Source: Candidatus Atribacteria bacterium (GTDB lineage Bacteria > Atribacterota > Phoenicimicrobiia > Phoenicimicrobiales > Phoenicimicrobiaceae). Taken from it: a stretch of DNA of 37,094 nt. A program made the translations under genes and the position numbers. The notes beneath the pieces are model-generated. The model had not been told where the DNA came from, ran no database searches, and saw only the letters and a program-made list of their open reading frames with translations. Where the stretch lies: assembly GCA_003513845.1 (NCBI GenBank), contig DOTB01000069.1, positions 1 to 37,094 of the forward strand, read 5' to 3'. Positions 18,490 through 27,125 of the stretch are shown piece after piece; the first letter of the stretch is position 1, and each line of letters starts with the position of its first letter.

Positions 18490-18594
18490 TGGTTATTTTC
18501 CAAAAAGCAAAAAGTACTTTCAGCAAGTTGTGTATATGGTATGTTATCGTGCCTCTCTACTTTACCATTTTGTCTACTTTTTGGGTTTCAATCA
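18490..18594 (-). repeat. TIR element, copy A (105 bp)
   Basis: One end reads TGGTTATTTTCCAAAAAGC, the other, in reverse complement, TGATTGAAACCCAAAAAGTA; aligned they share TG.TT....CCAAAAAG and so form imperfect terminal inverted repeats with TG...CA termini. The unit aligns end to end with 34229-34337 (about three quarters identical by eye) and with the two ends of 26039-26279. Confidence 0.75.
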
Positions 18595-18609
18595 CTAATC
18601 AAGATTGTC

Positions 18610-18627
18610 AGGGGAGTGAACTCCCCT
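18610..18627. repeat. Small palindrome
   Basis: AGGGGAGTGAACTCCCCT is a perfect hairpin followed by AAAACCCCTCTACC, resembling the edges of the dispersed GTAGGGG modules. Confidence 0.6.
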
Positions 18628-18723
18628 AAAACCCCTCTACCTCTTTTTTTACTCCATTTCGATTTTATATAAAACTTTTCCTGACCATCATGTTAGAATC
18701 TATTGTTTTTTAAAAAGTATTCA

Positions 18724-18762
18724 TTTAGAGCATCAGAATTTTTGAAATTCCGATGCTCTAAA
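18724..18762 (-). terminator. Hairpin after ccdA
   Basis: TTTAGAGCATC and GATGCTCTAAA, extended inward by GAATT/AATTC, form a strong stem 12 bp past the ccdA stop codon. The downstream T-run on the minus strand is imperfect and delayed, so termination may be partial. Confidence 0.65.
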
Positions 18763-18773
18763 ATAACTTATTT

Positions 18774-19487
18774 TTACTGAATAAAATAATTTACTATTCT
18801 CTGTAAATTATCGGTAAGAATTAAACTACCAATTAGCACCAGTAGTATACCACCTACCATCTCTATAATCTTAAAATTCTTTTTAATCTTATTTGAAAAT
18901 AAATAGAATTTATTAATGGCTAATGCAGTCAATAAAAAGGGAATTCCTAAACCTGCTGAATAAAGAGTAAGCAGTAGAATCCCCTGATAGACTGTATCCT
19001 GAGTACTCGCATAAACTAATATAGCTGCCAATATTGGACCAACACATGGTGTCCATCCAAAAGCAAAAGCTAATCCCATCAGAAAAGGACCTACTATAAT
19101 ATTAACTGGTCTGGCCTTAGTATATAATCTTTTTTCATAATCTAAGAATTTTATTCTGTATAATCCTGACATATGTATGCCAAAAAGGATAATTATAATC
19201 CCTGCCACTTTTCTTAGAATAAATGCTTTCTCCAGTAAAAAATTTCCCAGAAAAGTAGCAGTTGCCCCCAGAAGAATAAATATTAAAGAAAATCCCAGAA
19301 TAAAAAATAAAGAACTAATAATTATGGTATTTTGATTTTGTCCTTTCTTACCTTCTATATCCTCTAAAGAAACACCAGAGATAAAAGAAATGTATCCTGG
19401 AATTAGAGGTAAGACACAAGGAGATATAAATGATAAAAATCCAGCTAAAAAAGCAGCTATTAAAGATACTTCACTTAATACTAACAT
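18774..19487 (-). CDS. ccdA: CcdA-type thiol-disulfide transporter
   Basis: A 237-residue protein with six predicted membrane helices, of the CcdA/DsbD-gamma family. The two essential cysteines are in the repeated motifs SPCVLPLIPGY (Cys24) and TPCVGPIL (Cys148). It moves electrons from cytoplasmic thioredoxin to extracytoplasmic thiol proteins; the thioredoxin-like gene downstream encodes a plausible acceptor. The start ATG follows AGGTAAAG. It lies 26 bp after the Fe-S scaffold gene on the same strand, so it is probably in the nifS transcript. Confidence 0.92.
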   Translation of the reverse strand: MLVLSEVSLIAAFLAGFLSFISPCVLPLIPGYISFISGVSLEDIEGKKGQNQNTIIISSLFFILGFSLIFILLGATATFLGNFLLEKAFILRKVAGIIIILFGIHMSGLYRIKFLDYEKRLYTKARPVNIIVGPFLMGLAFAFGWTPCVGPILAAILVYASTQDTVYQGILLLTLYSAGLGIPFLLTALAINKFYLFSNKIKKNFKIIEMVGGILLVLIGSLILTDNLQRIVNYFIQ

Positions 19488-19513
19488 ATTTAATTTTCTT
19501 TACCTTTCCTCTA

Positions 19514-19918
19514 TTATTTTTTAATATCAATTTTTTCTTTTAAACTTTGAGATTTTTTCTTATAATCTTCAATAGCTTTTACTAAACCATCAGCTGCTAA
19601 ATTTGAACAATGCATCTTAATTGGAGGAAGTCCTCCCAAAGCCTCTGCCACTGTTTTATTGCTTATTTTTAAAGCCTCAGCAATGGTTTTGCCTTTTACC
19701 ATCTCGGTTACCATACTGCTCGTAGCAATGGCTGCTCCACAGCCAAAAGTTTTAAATTTACAATCGACTATTTTACCATCTTTCACTTTTATATAAATTT
19801 TCATTATATCCCCACATACAGGGTTACCAACTTCTCCTATTCCGTCAGCATCTTTGATTTCTCCCACATTGCGAGGATTTTTAAAATGTTCCATCACTTT
19901 ATCACTGTATATACTCAT
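19514..19918 (-). CDS. iscU: NifU/IscU-type Fe-S cluster scaffold
   Basis: A 134-residue scaffold with the three conserved cysteines Cys35 (GNPVCGD), Cys60 (FGCGAAIA) and Cys104 (KMHCSNLA), and the N-terminal motif YSDKVMEHFKNPRNVGEI. It assembles clusters from sulfur delivered by the cysteine desulfurase encoded just upstream. It lacks the C-terminal Nfu domain, so it is the short form seen in many anaerobes. AAGGAG precedes the ATG. A 308-bp repeat-rich gap separates it from nifS, which is long for an operon of these two genes. Confidence 0.95.
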   Translation of the reverse strand: MSIYSDKVMEHFKNPRNVGEIKDADGIGEVGNPVCGDIMKIYIKVKDGKIVDCKFKTFGCGAAIATSSMVTEMVKGKTIAEALKISNKTVAEALGGLPPIKMHCSNLAADGLVKAIEDYKKKSQSLKEKIDIKK

Positions 19919-20226
19919 TCAGCAATTCTCCTTCTTAATTCTATATTGAATGAAAAATTTAAATCTTTCTTTTTATGATTTGGTATGGGGGTCGAATTTA
20001 TTTAACCCGAAACAGATGGGCTTGATGAATCAAGCCCCTACTACCTTTATGCTCTATACTCGAATACCATTCATTATTTCATTATAATGGAAAGCGTAAA
20101 ATGCAAAACCATAGCTCAAAATTTAAAATTAAAGAAAGATATTTAAGATTTTGAATTATAGTATTGTTCACGCAATACTCGATACGCAATACGATATACT
20201 AACAACTATTCACTATTCACTAACGA
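19919..20226. repeat. nifS-iscU spacer with palindromic modules and word repeats
   Basis: It contains a degraded GGGTCGAAT...TTAACCC palindrome (about 19987-20008), a good one GGGCTTGAT/ATCAAGCCCCTAC (20018-20041), an inverted pair AAATCTTTCTTT (19963-19974) versus AAAGAAAGATATTT (20136-20149), and CGCAATACTCGATACGC-type words (20165-20200). No gene is seen. Confidence 0.6.
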
Positions 20227-21405
20227 CTAATTTAGTCCTTCCCAAGTCCCTTTAAAGGGAGAAAGAGCACGTAATTTTTCTATAATTTTAGGTAAAATAT
20301 CTATTACATAATCTACTTCTTCTTCAGTATTATCCTTCCCTAATGTCAATCTCAAGGAACCATGAGCAATTTCCGGTGGAAGGCCAATAGCTAATAGTAC
20401 ATGCGATGGTTCTAAAGAACCAGAGGTACAGGCTGAGCCACTGGAAGCTGCTACTCCTTCCATATCTAAGTTGAGTAACATCGATTCTCCTTCGATAAAC
20501 TCAAAACAGAAATTAACATTTCCAGGCAATCTATTAATATGATGACCATTTAAACGGACATTTTCTATCTTGTTCATAATCTCTTTAATCAATTTATCTC
20601 TCAATCTTACTATTCTGTCTTCTTCACCTTGAGCCAATCTCTTTTCGGCCAACTCAGCAGCTTTACCAATACCCACAATTCCCGCAACGTTTTCAGTACC
20701 AGCTCTTCTATTTTTCTCCTGGCCACCACCATCTATTAAAGACACTATTCGGGTACCTTTTCTGAGGTATAATACCCCTACCCCATTAGGTCCATATAAT
20801 TTATGCCCGGATATTGACAACATATCTACTTCCAGTTCATTAACATCTATAGGGATATGTCCAACAGTTTGAACTGAATCAGTATGGAAATATATGCCCG
20901 CTTCTTTAACTATCTTGGCAATATCTTTGATCGGTTCAATGGTGCCAATCTCATTATTGGCATGCATAATAGTCACCAATATAGTCTTATCGGTAATTGC
21001 CTTTTTTACATCATCGGGATCTATCAGACCATATTTATCTACTGGTAAATAGGTAACTTTGAATCCGTGTTTTTCTAAAAAATGACAGGAATGTAAGACA
21101 GCATGATGTTCGATCTGGGAAGTAATAATATGATTTCCCTTTTTTTGATTAGCCCAGGCAATACCCTTTATAGCATAATTATCTGATTCTGTCCCTCCAC
21201 TGGTAAAAACAATCTCAGACGGATTTGCTCCAATTAAATGGGCAACCTTTTTTCTGGCCTCCTCTACCGCTTCCCTCGCTTCCTGCCCAAAGGAATGAAT
21301 ACTATTCGGGTTTCCATATTTTTGGGTAAAATATGGCTCCATTTCTTTAACTACCCCGATATCAGTAGGAGTTGTTGCAGCGTGATCCATATATATTCTT
21401 TTCAT
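20227..21405 (-). CDS. nifS: Cysteine desulfurase, NifS/IscS family
   Basis: A 392-residue PLP enzyme that takes sulfur from cysteine for Fe-S and thio-cofactor assembly. It shows YMDHAATTP at the start, the PLP lysine Lys202 in SISGHKLYGPNG, RAGTENV, and the catalytic Cys326 in SSGSACTSGSLEPSHVL. The ATG follows AAGGGG at slightly long spacing. A perfect consensus promoter lies about 45 bp upstream. It is first in the probable unit nifS-iscU-ccdA. No IscR-type repressor gene is visible near it. Confidence 0.96.
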   Translation of the reverse strand: MKRIYMDHAATTPTDIGVVKEMEPYFTQKYGNPNSIHSFGQEAREAVEEARKKVAHLIGANPSEIVFTSGGTESDNYAIKGIAWANQKKGNHIITSQIEHHAVLHSCHFLEKHGFKVTYLPVDKYGLIDPDDVKKAITDKTILVTIMHANNEIGTIEPIKDIAKIVKEAGIYFHTDSVQTVGHIPIDVNELEVDMLSISGHKLYGPNGVGVLYLRKGTRIVSLIDGGGQEKNRRAGTENVAGIVGIGKAAELAEKRLAQGEEDRIVRLRDKLIKEIMNKIENVRLNGHHINRLPGNVNFCFEFIEGESMLLNLDMEGVAASSGSACTSGSLEPSHVLLAIGLPPEIAHGSLRLTLGKDNTEEEVDYVIDILPKIIEKLRALSPFKGTWEGLN

Positions 21406-21451
21406 AAAATTGTTTCCCCTTTCTTAATTTCACAGTTAGTGACACAAAAAA

Positions 21452-21480
21452 ATTATATTATATATGATTATTTTTGTCAA
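21452..21480 (-). promoter_or_regulatory. Consensus sigma-70 promoter for nifS
   Basis: TTGACA (21480-21475), a 17-nt spacer and TATAAT (21457-21452) on the minus strand, a perfect match to both boxes with ideal spacing. Confidence 0.88.
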
Positions 21481-21517
21481 CTTTATTCTAACCTAAATAA
21501 TTCAGAAATACCTTGAA

Positions 21518-24500
21518 TCATGGGGTAAGAATTATTTCTTTAGCATCCTCCTGAGCAATTCGTTCGATAAATTCCTTGAAAGATGGATACTCTTTTTGGG
21601 ATATTTCAAAGGTGTTAAACTGATAATATCTTTCGTATTTTATAATATTATCTTCCATTGAATATTTAATTCTATAAGACCCGAAAGGAAAAACTAAATC
21701 AACTTCGTTGGGAACTCTCTCTACTTTAAATCCTTCGGGAATATTAATTTCTATTACATTCTGAGTGCAATATTGGTTGTAAAAATACATCGGGAATCTT
21801 CTTTCTTCTGTTGCCACCATACTCGTCGATTCTACCCTTTCAATAATGGAAGGTTTAAGATGTAATTTTTCTCCTATTTTTTTAGCATAATTGGGAACTC
21901 GAAATTTGTATCTCTGCTCAACTGGAATATTAAGATCAGCCAAATCAGAAAAACTAAATTCCTCCAGCACAGAACCAGGACAACTTGAGCTTAAAGAATT
22001 TTGAATTAATTCCTTTCTCTTAATTTCCCCTAAATCCTTAAAAAGACTCCTATAGTAGGCAGCAAAAATTCCTGATTGTAAAACAGTAGCTTCTCCACTA
22101 ACTGAACCGTCTTCCTGTAAATTTAATTTTATTTTTCTTGTTCTCTGATTTTTTTCTGCCGGATGAATGGGTACCTTCACAAATTCCCCTTCTCCATTGA
22201 TTAACACCATAGCCCAGACACCCTGATCCATTGCAGGTAAATCACCAAAAACATAATTTTCCGCAGTTCCATCTAAAAACATCAATTCCCCATTCAAAGA
22301 AACAGCTGCAATAGCATGGTCAAATTGAAAGCTGGGCAGGTCAAGGTCTATTTCTCCACTATATCTCGTTCTAAGCAACACATAATAAACTTCTATCCCT
22401 GCTTCCTTTAACATACTGATAAGCAATGTTGCTTTATCTTTGCAATCTCCATATTTATATTTATATACCTCGGCTGCTTCATGAGGCATATGTCCACTTA
22501 TACCAAATTCTAAACCCAGATATCTTATCTCATTGATTACATAATGATATATAGCCCGAATCTTTCCTTCGGGTGTAGTCTCGTTCTGGATAAGTTCAGC
22601 TACCTTAGCTTTGATATCAGCATCTGCCTTGCTCTGCTCTCGAGATATGTCATAATACCAGGTAGCAATCTCCTTCCAGGATGAGAAACTGCTTATCGCA
22701 ATTCGAGGCGCAACATTATGGAAGGGAGGCATATCGTTTTCGTAAATAATCTGAGGAATATTAGAGGCTTCCCAGGTATAAATAACTTTATCTTCCCCTT
22801 TTTTAATTTTTGGCTCAAGATCAGTTTTAAAATTCACTATCTTGATTTCTACATCTTTCGGAATAGCAAGTATATACCTGCAAAGTTGAATGGGTTCAAA
22901 ATCTTGCAAATAGAAAGTATCCTGGAAATTTTTCCCAATAAAACTTCGACTATAATCATCCAGAGTGTATTGATATTCAATTGTTACCCCTTCTTCTAAC
23001 GCAGGCATAGAAATAACTTTCTGAGAAATATTAGAGTATAAGCGATATCCCTCCAGAGGGAAAATATCTTTTATGGAGGTTGCTTCCACCACAGAACCGT
23101 CCAATTTAAAAGTTCTGGCTTTCTTGATAGTTATCCTTTCCCCCCCGGCATTATAAGTGATAAATATTTCGCCAAACTTTTCAATCCCTCTTTTGTTAAA
23201 GAGTTTGATAATCCGATGACAAGTCGTTGAGGAGGTCCCATCTACATTAATAACCTTTTTAACTTCATCTAAAAGTATAGCTGCACTTGCATCAGGATAT
23301 TCTTCTGCAGAGGGAGCCTTAGCTATCAATTCACGGGCATCCACCTCAGCTATTTCTTCCTTTTCGGAAATAAAATCTATATAATCTCTTAAATGAAGAA
23401 ATCCAGGTGAAATTTCTAAAGCTTTTCTCCACAGGCTTATAGCTTCCTCTTCTTCCCCCCTCTCATGGTAAAGGTACCCAAGTTGAGAATATATTGATGA
23501 ATTATAAGGAAATATTTCACTTGCCTCTCTTAAAATTTCTATAGCCCGCTCTCCTTCATTCATTCTTACATAACCGTCAGCCATACTTCTATAAACTGAA
23601 GGGTCATCTGGTCTCCAGGATAAAATTTCTCTATAAAGGTCTATTCCTTCCTCATATCTGCCTAATTGGAAATATAAATTGCTCAATCCCCTTCTAGCTA
23701 AACCATCATCATAATTTATCTCTAATACTTTATTGTATTGTTGAATGGCTTTGTCCAGCCATCCTTTTCTCTCATAGGAAACCCCCAAACTATAATGAGC
23801 TGGGGCGAATAATGGATTTAACTGAACTATTTCCTCTAATTTTCTTCGGGCTTCTAAATTCCACCCCTTTCTCTCATAGGCCCAGGAAAGATATAAATTA
23901 GCATCTACGAAATCAGGATTTATTTCTAAAGCTTTCTCAAATTCTTCAATAGCTTCTTTATATAAACCTTTCTCATAATAATTCATTCCTATTTTTATAA
24001 TAGCTTGAACGAAGTTCGGATTAATTTTTAGTGTTTTCTTGATTTCCTCTAACCCTTCATCAAACTTTTCCTTCCGTTGATAAGCATTACCTAAAAGATA
24101 ATGTGCTAAAGCATTCTCTAAATCTAGGGAAATTGCTTCTTTAAATTTCTCGACTGCTTCATCCAAAAACCCTCTTTTTTGGAGAATTATCCCCAAAGAG
24201 AGAAGGGCTTTCACATTTTCTGGATTTTTGATAACTTCTTCCTTATAATAAGAAAGAGCATCTCCTAAATTAACTTCTTCTCCTTGTTCTTCTTCGGACA
24301 ATCTATAATCTTTTCCCGATACTAAATCAACTATTTCTTTAACTTCTGTAGTAAATTTTAAATCTCTGAAGGGATTCCCTTTTATATCTGTTATCCTAAA
24401 ATAAAATCCCCAGGTATCTTCTTTCTCACATACCTTCACTAAAATTTTATTCCAACCTCTACCTAACCAAACAGGAACTACCTCCTGGTCAATTACAGCT

Positions 24501-25228
24501 TGTCGGTAAATATCCCGTTCTATCACTATCTGATCATTAAACCATACTTTTACTGCATCATCTGCCCCTACCTTAAATAAAGCTACTCTCTCTTCTGGAG
24601 AATAAAGATAGGTCAAGGCATAACCTACTGTCCAATTATTGGGATAAAGAAAGGTGTCAAGATTTATAAAACCAGTAAGATTTATTTTCTTTGGTTTAAA
24701 CCATCTTATTAGAATACTATCTTTTCCACTATAGGTTTTTTGTAAATCAATTTCATTTTCAGGGGGGTATACTTTCTTAAAGCCGGACTTTCCGGTATTA
24801 TCAAAAGGGCCAATTAGAAGCCAATCAGTAACCATTCCCATTTTTTTAACCTCTTGTTTTGCCTGATAAATATTACCTTGTTTGATATATGAGCGGACTA
24901 TTTGTTCCTGGGCATAGGCCTGAAGAATCTTATTGTTCGGATTTTGAGAGATTATATTTTGTGATAAAGTAATCAAGTCATCATATCGCCCAATTTTCGC
25001 AACTATTTCCTCTATCATAATCCAATATAATTCCGATTCCGGAGAATCAGGATTTTCTCTTATAAAATCAGACCACTGGTCAAAAGCTTCCTGATAAAGT
25101 CCCTTTGACCAATAATCTAATCCCGCTATTTCTAATTCACTGGTACATACACTTAAATTAAATATGGCAATTGATGCAATTAATAAAATAAAAAATACGA
25201 GAACAAATTTCTTTTTGACGATAATCAT
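21518..25228 (-). CDS. Large secreted TPR, DUF3857 and transglutaminase-like protein
   Basis: A 1236-residue protein with an N-terminal signal or membrane helix (FVLVFFILLIASIAIFNLSV). In order: TPR-like start, a jelly-roll-like module with WLLIGPFDN and RGWNKILVKV (about 140-300), some ten TPRs (about 330-640), DUF3857 (about 670-880), a transglutaminase-like core with Cys in YGDCKDKATLL, His in FDHAIAAV and Asp in FLDGTAE, and a C-terminal DUF3858-type region. The catalytic triad is intact, so it may be a protease or cross-linking enzyme; function unknown. Start at 25228 is chosen from AAAGGAG 5 nt upstream. It follows a small membrane-protein gene. Confidence 0.88.
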   Translation of the reverse strand: MIIVKKKFVLVFFILLIASIAIFNLSVCTSELEIAGLDYWSKGLYQEAFDQWSDFIRENPDSPESELYWIMIEEIVAKIGRYDDLITLSQNIISQNPNNKILQAYAQEQIVRSYIKQGNIYQAKQEVKKMGMVTDWLLIGPFDNTGKSGFKKVYPPENEIDLQKTYSGKDSILIRWFKPKKINLTGFINLDTFLYPNNWTVGYALTYLYSPEERVALFKVGADDAVKVWFNDQIVIERDIYRQAVIDQEVVPVWLGRGWNKILVKVCEKEDTWGFYFRITDIKGNPFRDLKFTTEVKEIVDLVSGKDYRLSEEEQGEEVNLGDALSYYKEEVIKNPENVKALLSLGIILQKRGFLDEAVEKFKEAISLDLENALAHYLLGNAYQRKEKFDEGLEEIKKTLKINPNFVQAIIKIGMNYYEKGLYKEAIEEFEKALEINPDFVDANLYLSWAYERKGWNLEARRKLEEIVQLNPLFAPAHYSLGVSYERKGWLDKAIQQYNKVLEINYDDGLARRGLSNLYFQLGRYEEGIDLYREILSWRPDDPSVYRSMADGYVRMNEGERAIEILREASEIFPYNSSIYSQLGYLYHERGEEEEAISLWRKALEISPGFLHLRDYIDFISEKEEIAEVDARELIAKAPSAEEYPDASAAILLDEVKKVINVDGTSSTTCHRIIKLFNKRGIEKFGEIFITYNAGGERITIKKARTFKLDGSVVEATSIKDIFPLEGYRLYSNISQKVISMPALEEGVTIEYQYTLDDYSRSFIGKNFQDTFYLQDFEPIQLCRYILAIPKDVEIKIVNFKTDLEPKIKKGEDKVIYTWEASNIPQIIYENDMPPFHNVAPRIAISSFSSWKEIATWYYDISREQSKADADIKAKVAELIQNETTPEGKIRAIYHYVINEIRYLGLEFGISGHMPHEAAEVYKYKYGDCKDKATLLISMLKEAGIEVYYVLLRTRYSGEIDLDLPSFQFDHAIAAVSLNGELMFLDGTAENYVFGDLPAMDQGVWAMVLINGEGEFVKVPIHPAEKNQRTRKIKLNLQEDGSVSGEATVLQSGIFAAYYRSLFKDLGEIKRKELIQNSLSSSCPGSVLEEFSFSDLADLNIPVEQRYKFRVPNYAKKIGEKLHLKPSIIERVESTSMVATEERRFPMYFYNQYCTQNVIEINIPEGFKVERVPNEVDLVFPFGSYRIKYSMEDNIIKYERYYQFNTFEISQKEYPSFKEFIERIAQEDAKEIILTP

Positions 25229-25278
25229 TTTTTCTCCTTTTCCTTCCTCGAGCAATACGAAATACGCTATACGCGATA

Positions 25279-25695
25279 CTAAATAAACCTGATCATTCTG
25301 CCTAAAATAAGTCCAACTAATAATCCAATAAGAAAAGTAGTAGTTAAAATACGGGCGTTAGCTACTTCCTTAACTCCTCTAATCCTGATAAAGGTCAAAG
25401 TCACCAGGTAGGCTACACCATTTATAGTGATAAAGAAGGGCCAGACTATTATTTTGGCTAAAATCGGGCCTATATAAGGGATTGATTGAATAATAAATAT
25501 AGCTTGAGAAAAAACATGCCTGGCCATCTCCATAAAAATTCCTAATAAAGCTAAAATAGCAGTAGTCAATATCTTATCTACCTTCATATAAGTCAATACA
25601 TAAAAAACAGATATCATTATTAACAGAGTTAAAGCAATCTCTAAATCTTCTTTATATTTTGGTTTCTTTAGTTTAGGTTTAAAATCATTACTCAC
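25279..25695 (-). CDS. Small integral membrane protein of unknown function
   Basis: A 138-residue protein not recognised as a named family. After a charged N-tail (KPKLKKPKYKED) it has three or four hydrophobic stretches (about 20-38, 44-62, 78-100, 116-136), ending GLLVGLILGRMIRFI with glycine-rich packing. The start ATG has AAAGGTGAG upstream. It lies 50 bp before the large TPR/DUF3857 gene and 63 bp after a 75-residue membrane protein gene, so the three may form one envelope-related transcript. Confidence 0.7.
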   Translation of the reverse strand: MSNDFKPKLKKPKYKEDLEIALTLLIMISVFYVLTYMKVDKILTTAILALLGIFMEMARHVFSQAIFIIQSIPYIGPILAKIIVWPFFITINGVAYLVTLTFIRIRGVKEVANARILTTTFLIGLLVGLILGRMIRFI

Positions 25696-25758
25696 CTTTC
25701 CTAATCCTTTATAATTTTATTTACCTGCCCTTTTAAATTTTAATTGCAATGTTTAAGT

Positions 25759-25986
25759 TTAGGATTTATCATTTTCTGAGGATTGCTCAACAGCTTCTTC
25801 TCTTTTTTCTTCTGCTCTCTCTTTAACAGAGCTTACTCCAATTATAAACGCAAATATACCACCAACTACCAAGACGAATGGCACTAAAGCTGCTAAAGCC
25901 TTTATGAATAATAACCACCATTTAATCAATCCTAATACTCCCAAAACTATAGCTACTACTCCCCCCAAGATAATCCACATTATCAT
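25759..25986 (-). CDS. Small two-helix membrane protein
   Basis: A 75-residue protein with two hydrophobic helices (about 3-20 and 30-52) and a strongly charged C-terminal tail (KERAEEKREEAVEQSSENDKS). AAGGAGGTAG precedes the ATG, which supports a real gene. No family is recognised with confidence; small stress-associated membrane proteins look similar. A split copy of the TIR element lies 53 bp upstream, as for two other envelope-type genes here. Confidence 0.65.
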   Translation of the reverse strand: MIMWIILGGVVAIVLGVLGLIKWWLLFIKALAALVPFVLVVGGIFAFIIGVSSVKERAEEKREEAVEQSSENDKS

Positions 25987-26038
25987 CTACCTCCTTTTTT
26001 AAAAAGTAAACAATTCTTTATTTAAATCTATTTCTCTA

Positions 26039-26279
26039 TGGTTATTTCCTAAAAAAGCTTAAATATTTTCAACAGATTTTATATAGGATACCATACAGAT
26101 AATAATTTCATAGTAAATTATAATTTTAGTCATAATTAAGTTGTAGGGGCACAATGAATTGTGCCCTCTTAATATTATTACCTAATTTCCCCTGTGGGCA
26201 CGATGCATCATGCCCCTACCTTAACGATGCATCAAGCCCCTACCTTACCATTTTGTCTACTTTTAGGGTGTCACAATCA
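26039..26279 (-). repeat. TIR element, copy C, interrupted by composite palindromic repeat
   Basis: The ends match copies A and B: TGGTTATTTCCTAAAAAAGC at 26039-26058 and, at the other end, TACCATTTTGTCTAC (26246-26260) continuing to CACAATCA (26272-26279). About 130 bp extra lies between them, including the 80-bp palindromic composite, so one repeat appears to have entered the other. Confidence 0.7.
26143..26243. repeat. Composite palindromic repeat, copy 2, plus an extra half module
   Basis: GTAGGGGCACAAT/ATTGTGCCC (26143-26166), linker with AATATTATTACC, then TGTGGGCACGATGCATCATG/CCCCTAC (26193-26219). A further partial module ACGATGCATCAAGCCCCTAC follows at 26224-26243. Same order and orientation as 13304-13383. 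Confidence 0.8.
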
Positions 26280-26320
26280 TATTATATAAATATAAAAATT
26301 TTTTATATACAAAGGATGGT

Positions 26321-26962
26321 TTATTTCAATTTTTCAGTTAAAATTCTGATAATGGTTTTACCGAACTCGCTTGCTGCTTGGGGACCTTTGGCAGTGATAA
26401 TATTCCCATCCACTTCTACATCTTTTCCTGTATAAATTGCCCCTTTATTCTTTAACTTATTTGCCTCGGAGGGAAAAACAGTGGCTTTCTTCCCTTCCAA
26501 TATCCCTGCATTAGCTAAAGTTACAGGAGCGATACATATAGCACATATTAATCTGTCTAAAGAAACTGCTTTTTTCACAATCTCTCTTGCTACCGGATCA
26601 TCCCAATATTCCGAAGAACCCATACCACCTACAAAGACAATAACATCAAACTCTTCTGCCTTAGCCTCACTAATCAGAATATCAGGTTTGGCTGTTCCTC
26701 CCAACATTCCTCGAGATGTCTCTAAAGAAGAAGAGGCCAAAACTACCTCCATACCTTCTTTAATAAACAATTCTCTGGGTTTAAAGAGTTCCTCATCTCT
26801 AAAATCATGACTGGCAATTATCATCAATACCTTCTTCCCTTGAATTTTAGACATAGTTTCACTTACACCTCCTTCTAAATTATAAAAAAATAATAAAACA
26901 AGTATTAATAGAATAATAAAAATGATTATTTTATTTATCTTTAAGTCTATAAGATTAGCCAT
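26321..26962 (-). CDS. Membrane-anchored DJ-1/PfpI family protein
   Basis: A 213-residue protein with an N-terminal membrane helix (INKIIIFIILLILVLLFFY) followed by a DJ-1/PfpI domain: VLMIIASHDFRDEEL with the conserved Glu, FVGGMGSSEYWDD, and the nucleophile elbow CAICIAP, where the cysteine of AIC aligns with the reactive DJ-1 cysteine. No His follows the cysteine, so it is closer to DJ-1/YajL than to PfpI proteases. Members act as holdases, glyoxalase-like enzymes or redox sensors. The ATG at 26962 has AGGAAG 9 nt upstream. A membrane or periplasmic location is unusual. Confidence 0.88.
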   Translation of the reverse strand: MANLIDLKINKIIIFIILLILVLLFFYNLEGGVSETMSKIQGKKVLMIIASHDFRDEELFKPRELFIKEGMEVVLASSSLETSRGMLGGTAKPDILISEAKAEEFDVIVFVGGMGSSEYWDDPVAREIVKKAVSLDRLICAICIAPVTLANAGILEGKKATVFPSEANKLKNKGAIYTGKDVEVDGNIITAKGPQAASEFGKTIIRILTEKLK

Positions 26963-27125
26963 TTCTATCAACTTCCTTCTTATTAAACTTTTCCTTTCCC
27001 TCTAATTATATCACTTCTTATTTCTTGCCTTCTCTTAATAATCTTATCTTTACAGATATAATTCAATATCATTAAAGAAGAATCCTTTATTTTTTGTTCA
27101 ATTAGAAGAAATTTTCTATTATCCC

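Noticed and set aside
18540..18560. Sigma-54 site in the TIR elements
   Set aside because: GGCAC occurs in copy A, but no GC follows at the required 10-nt spacing and the other copies lack it.
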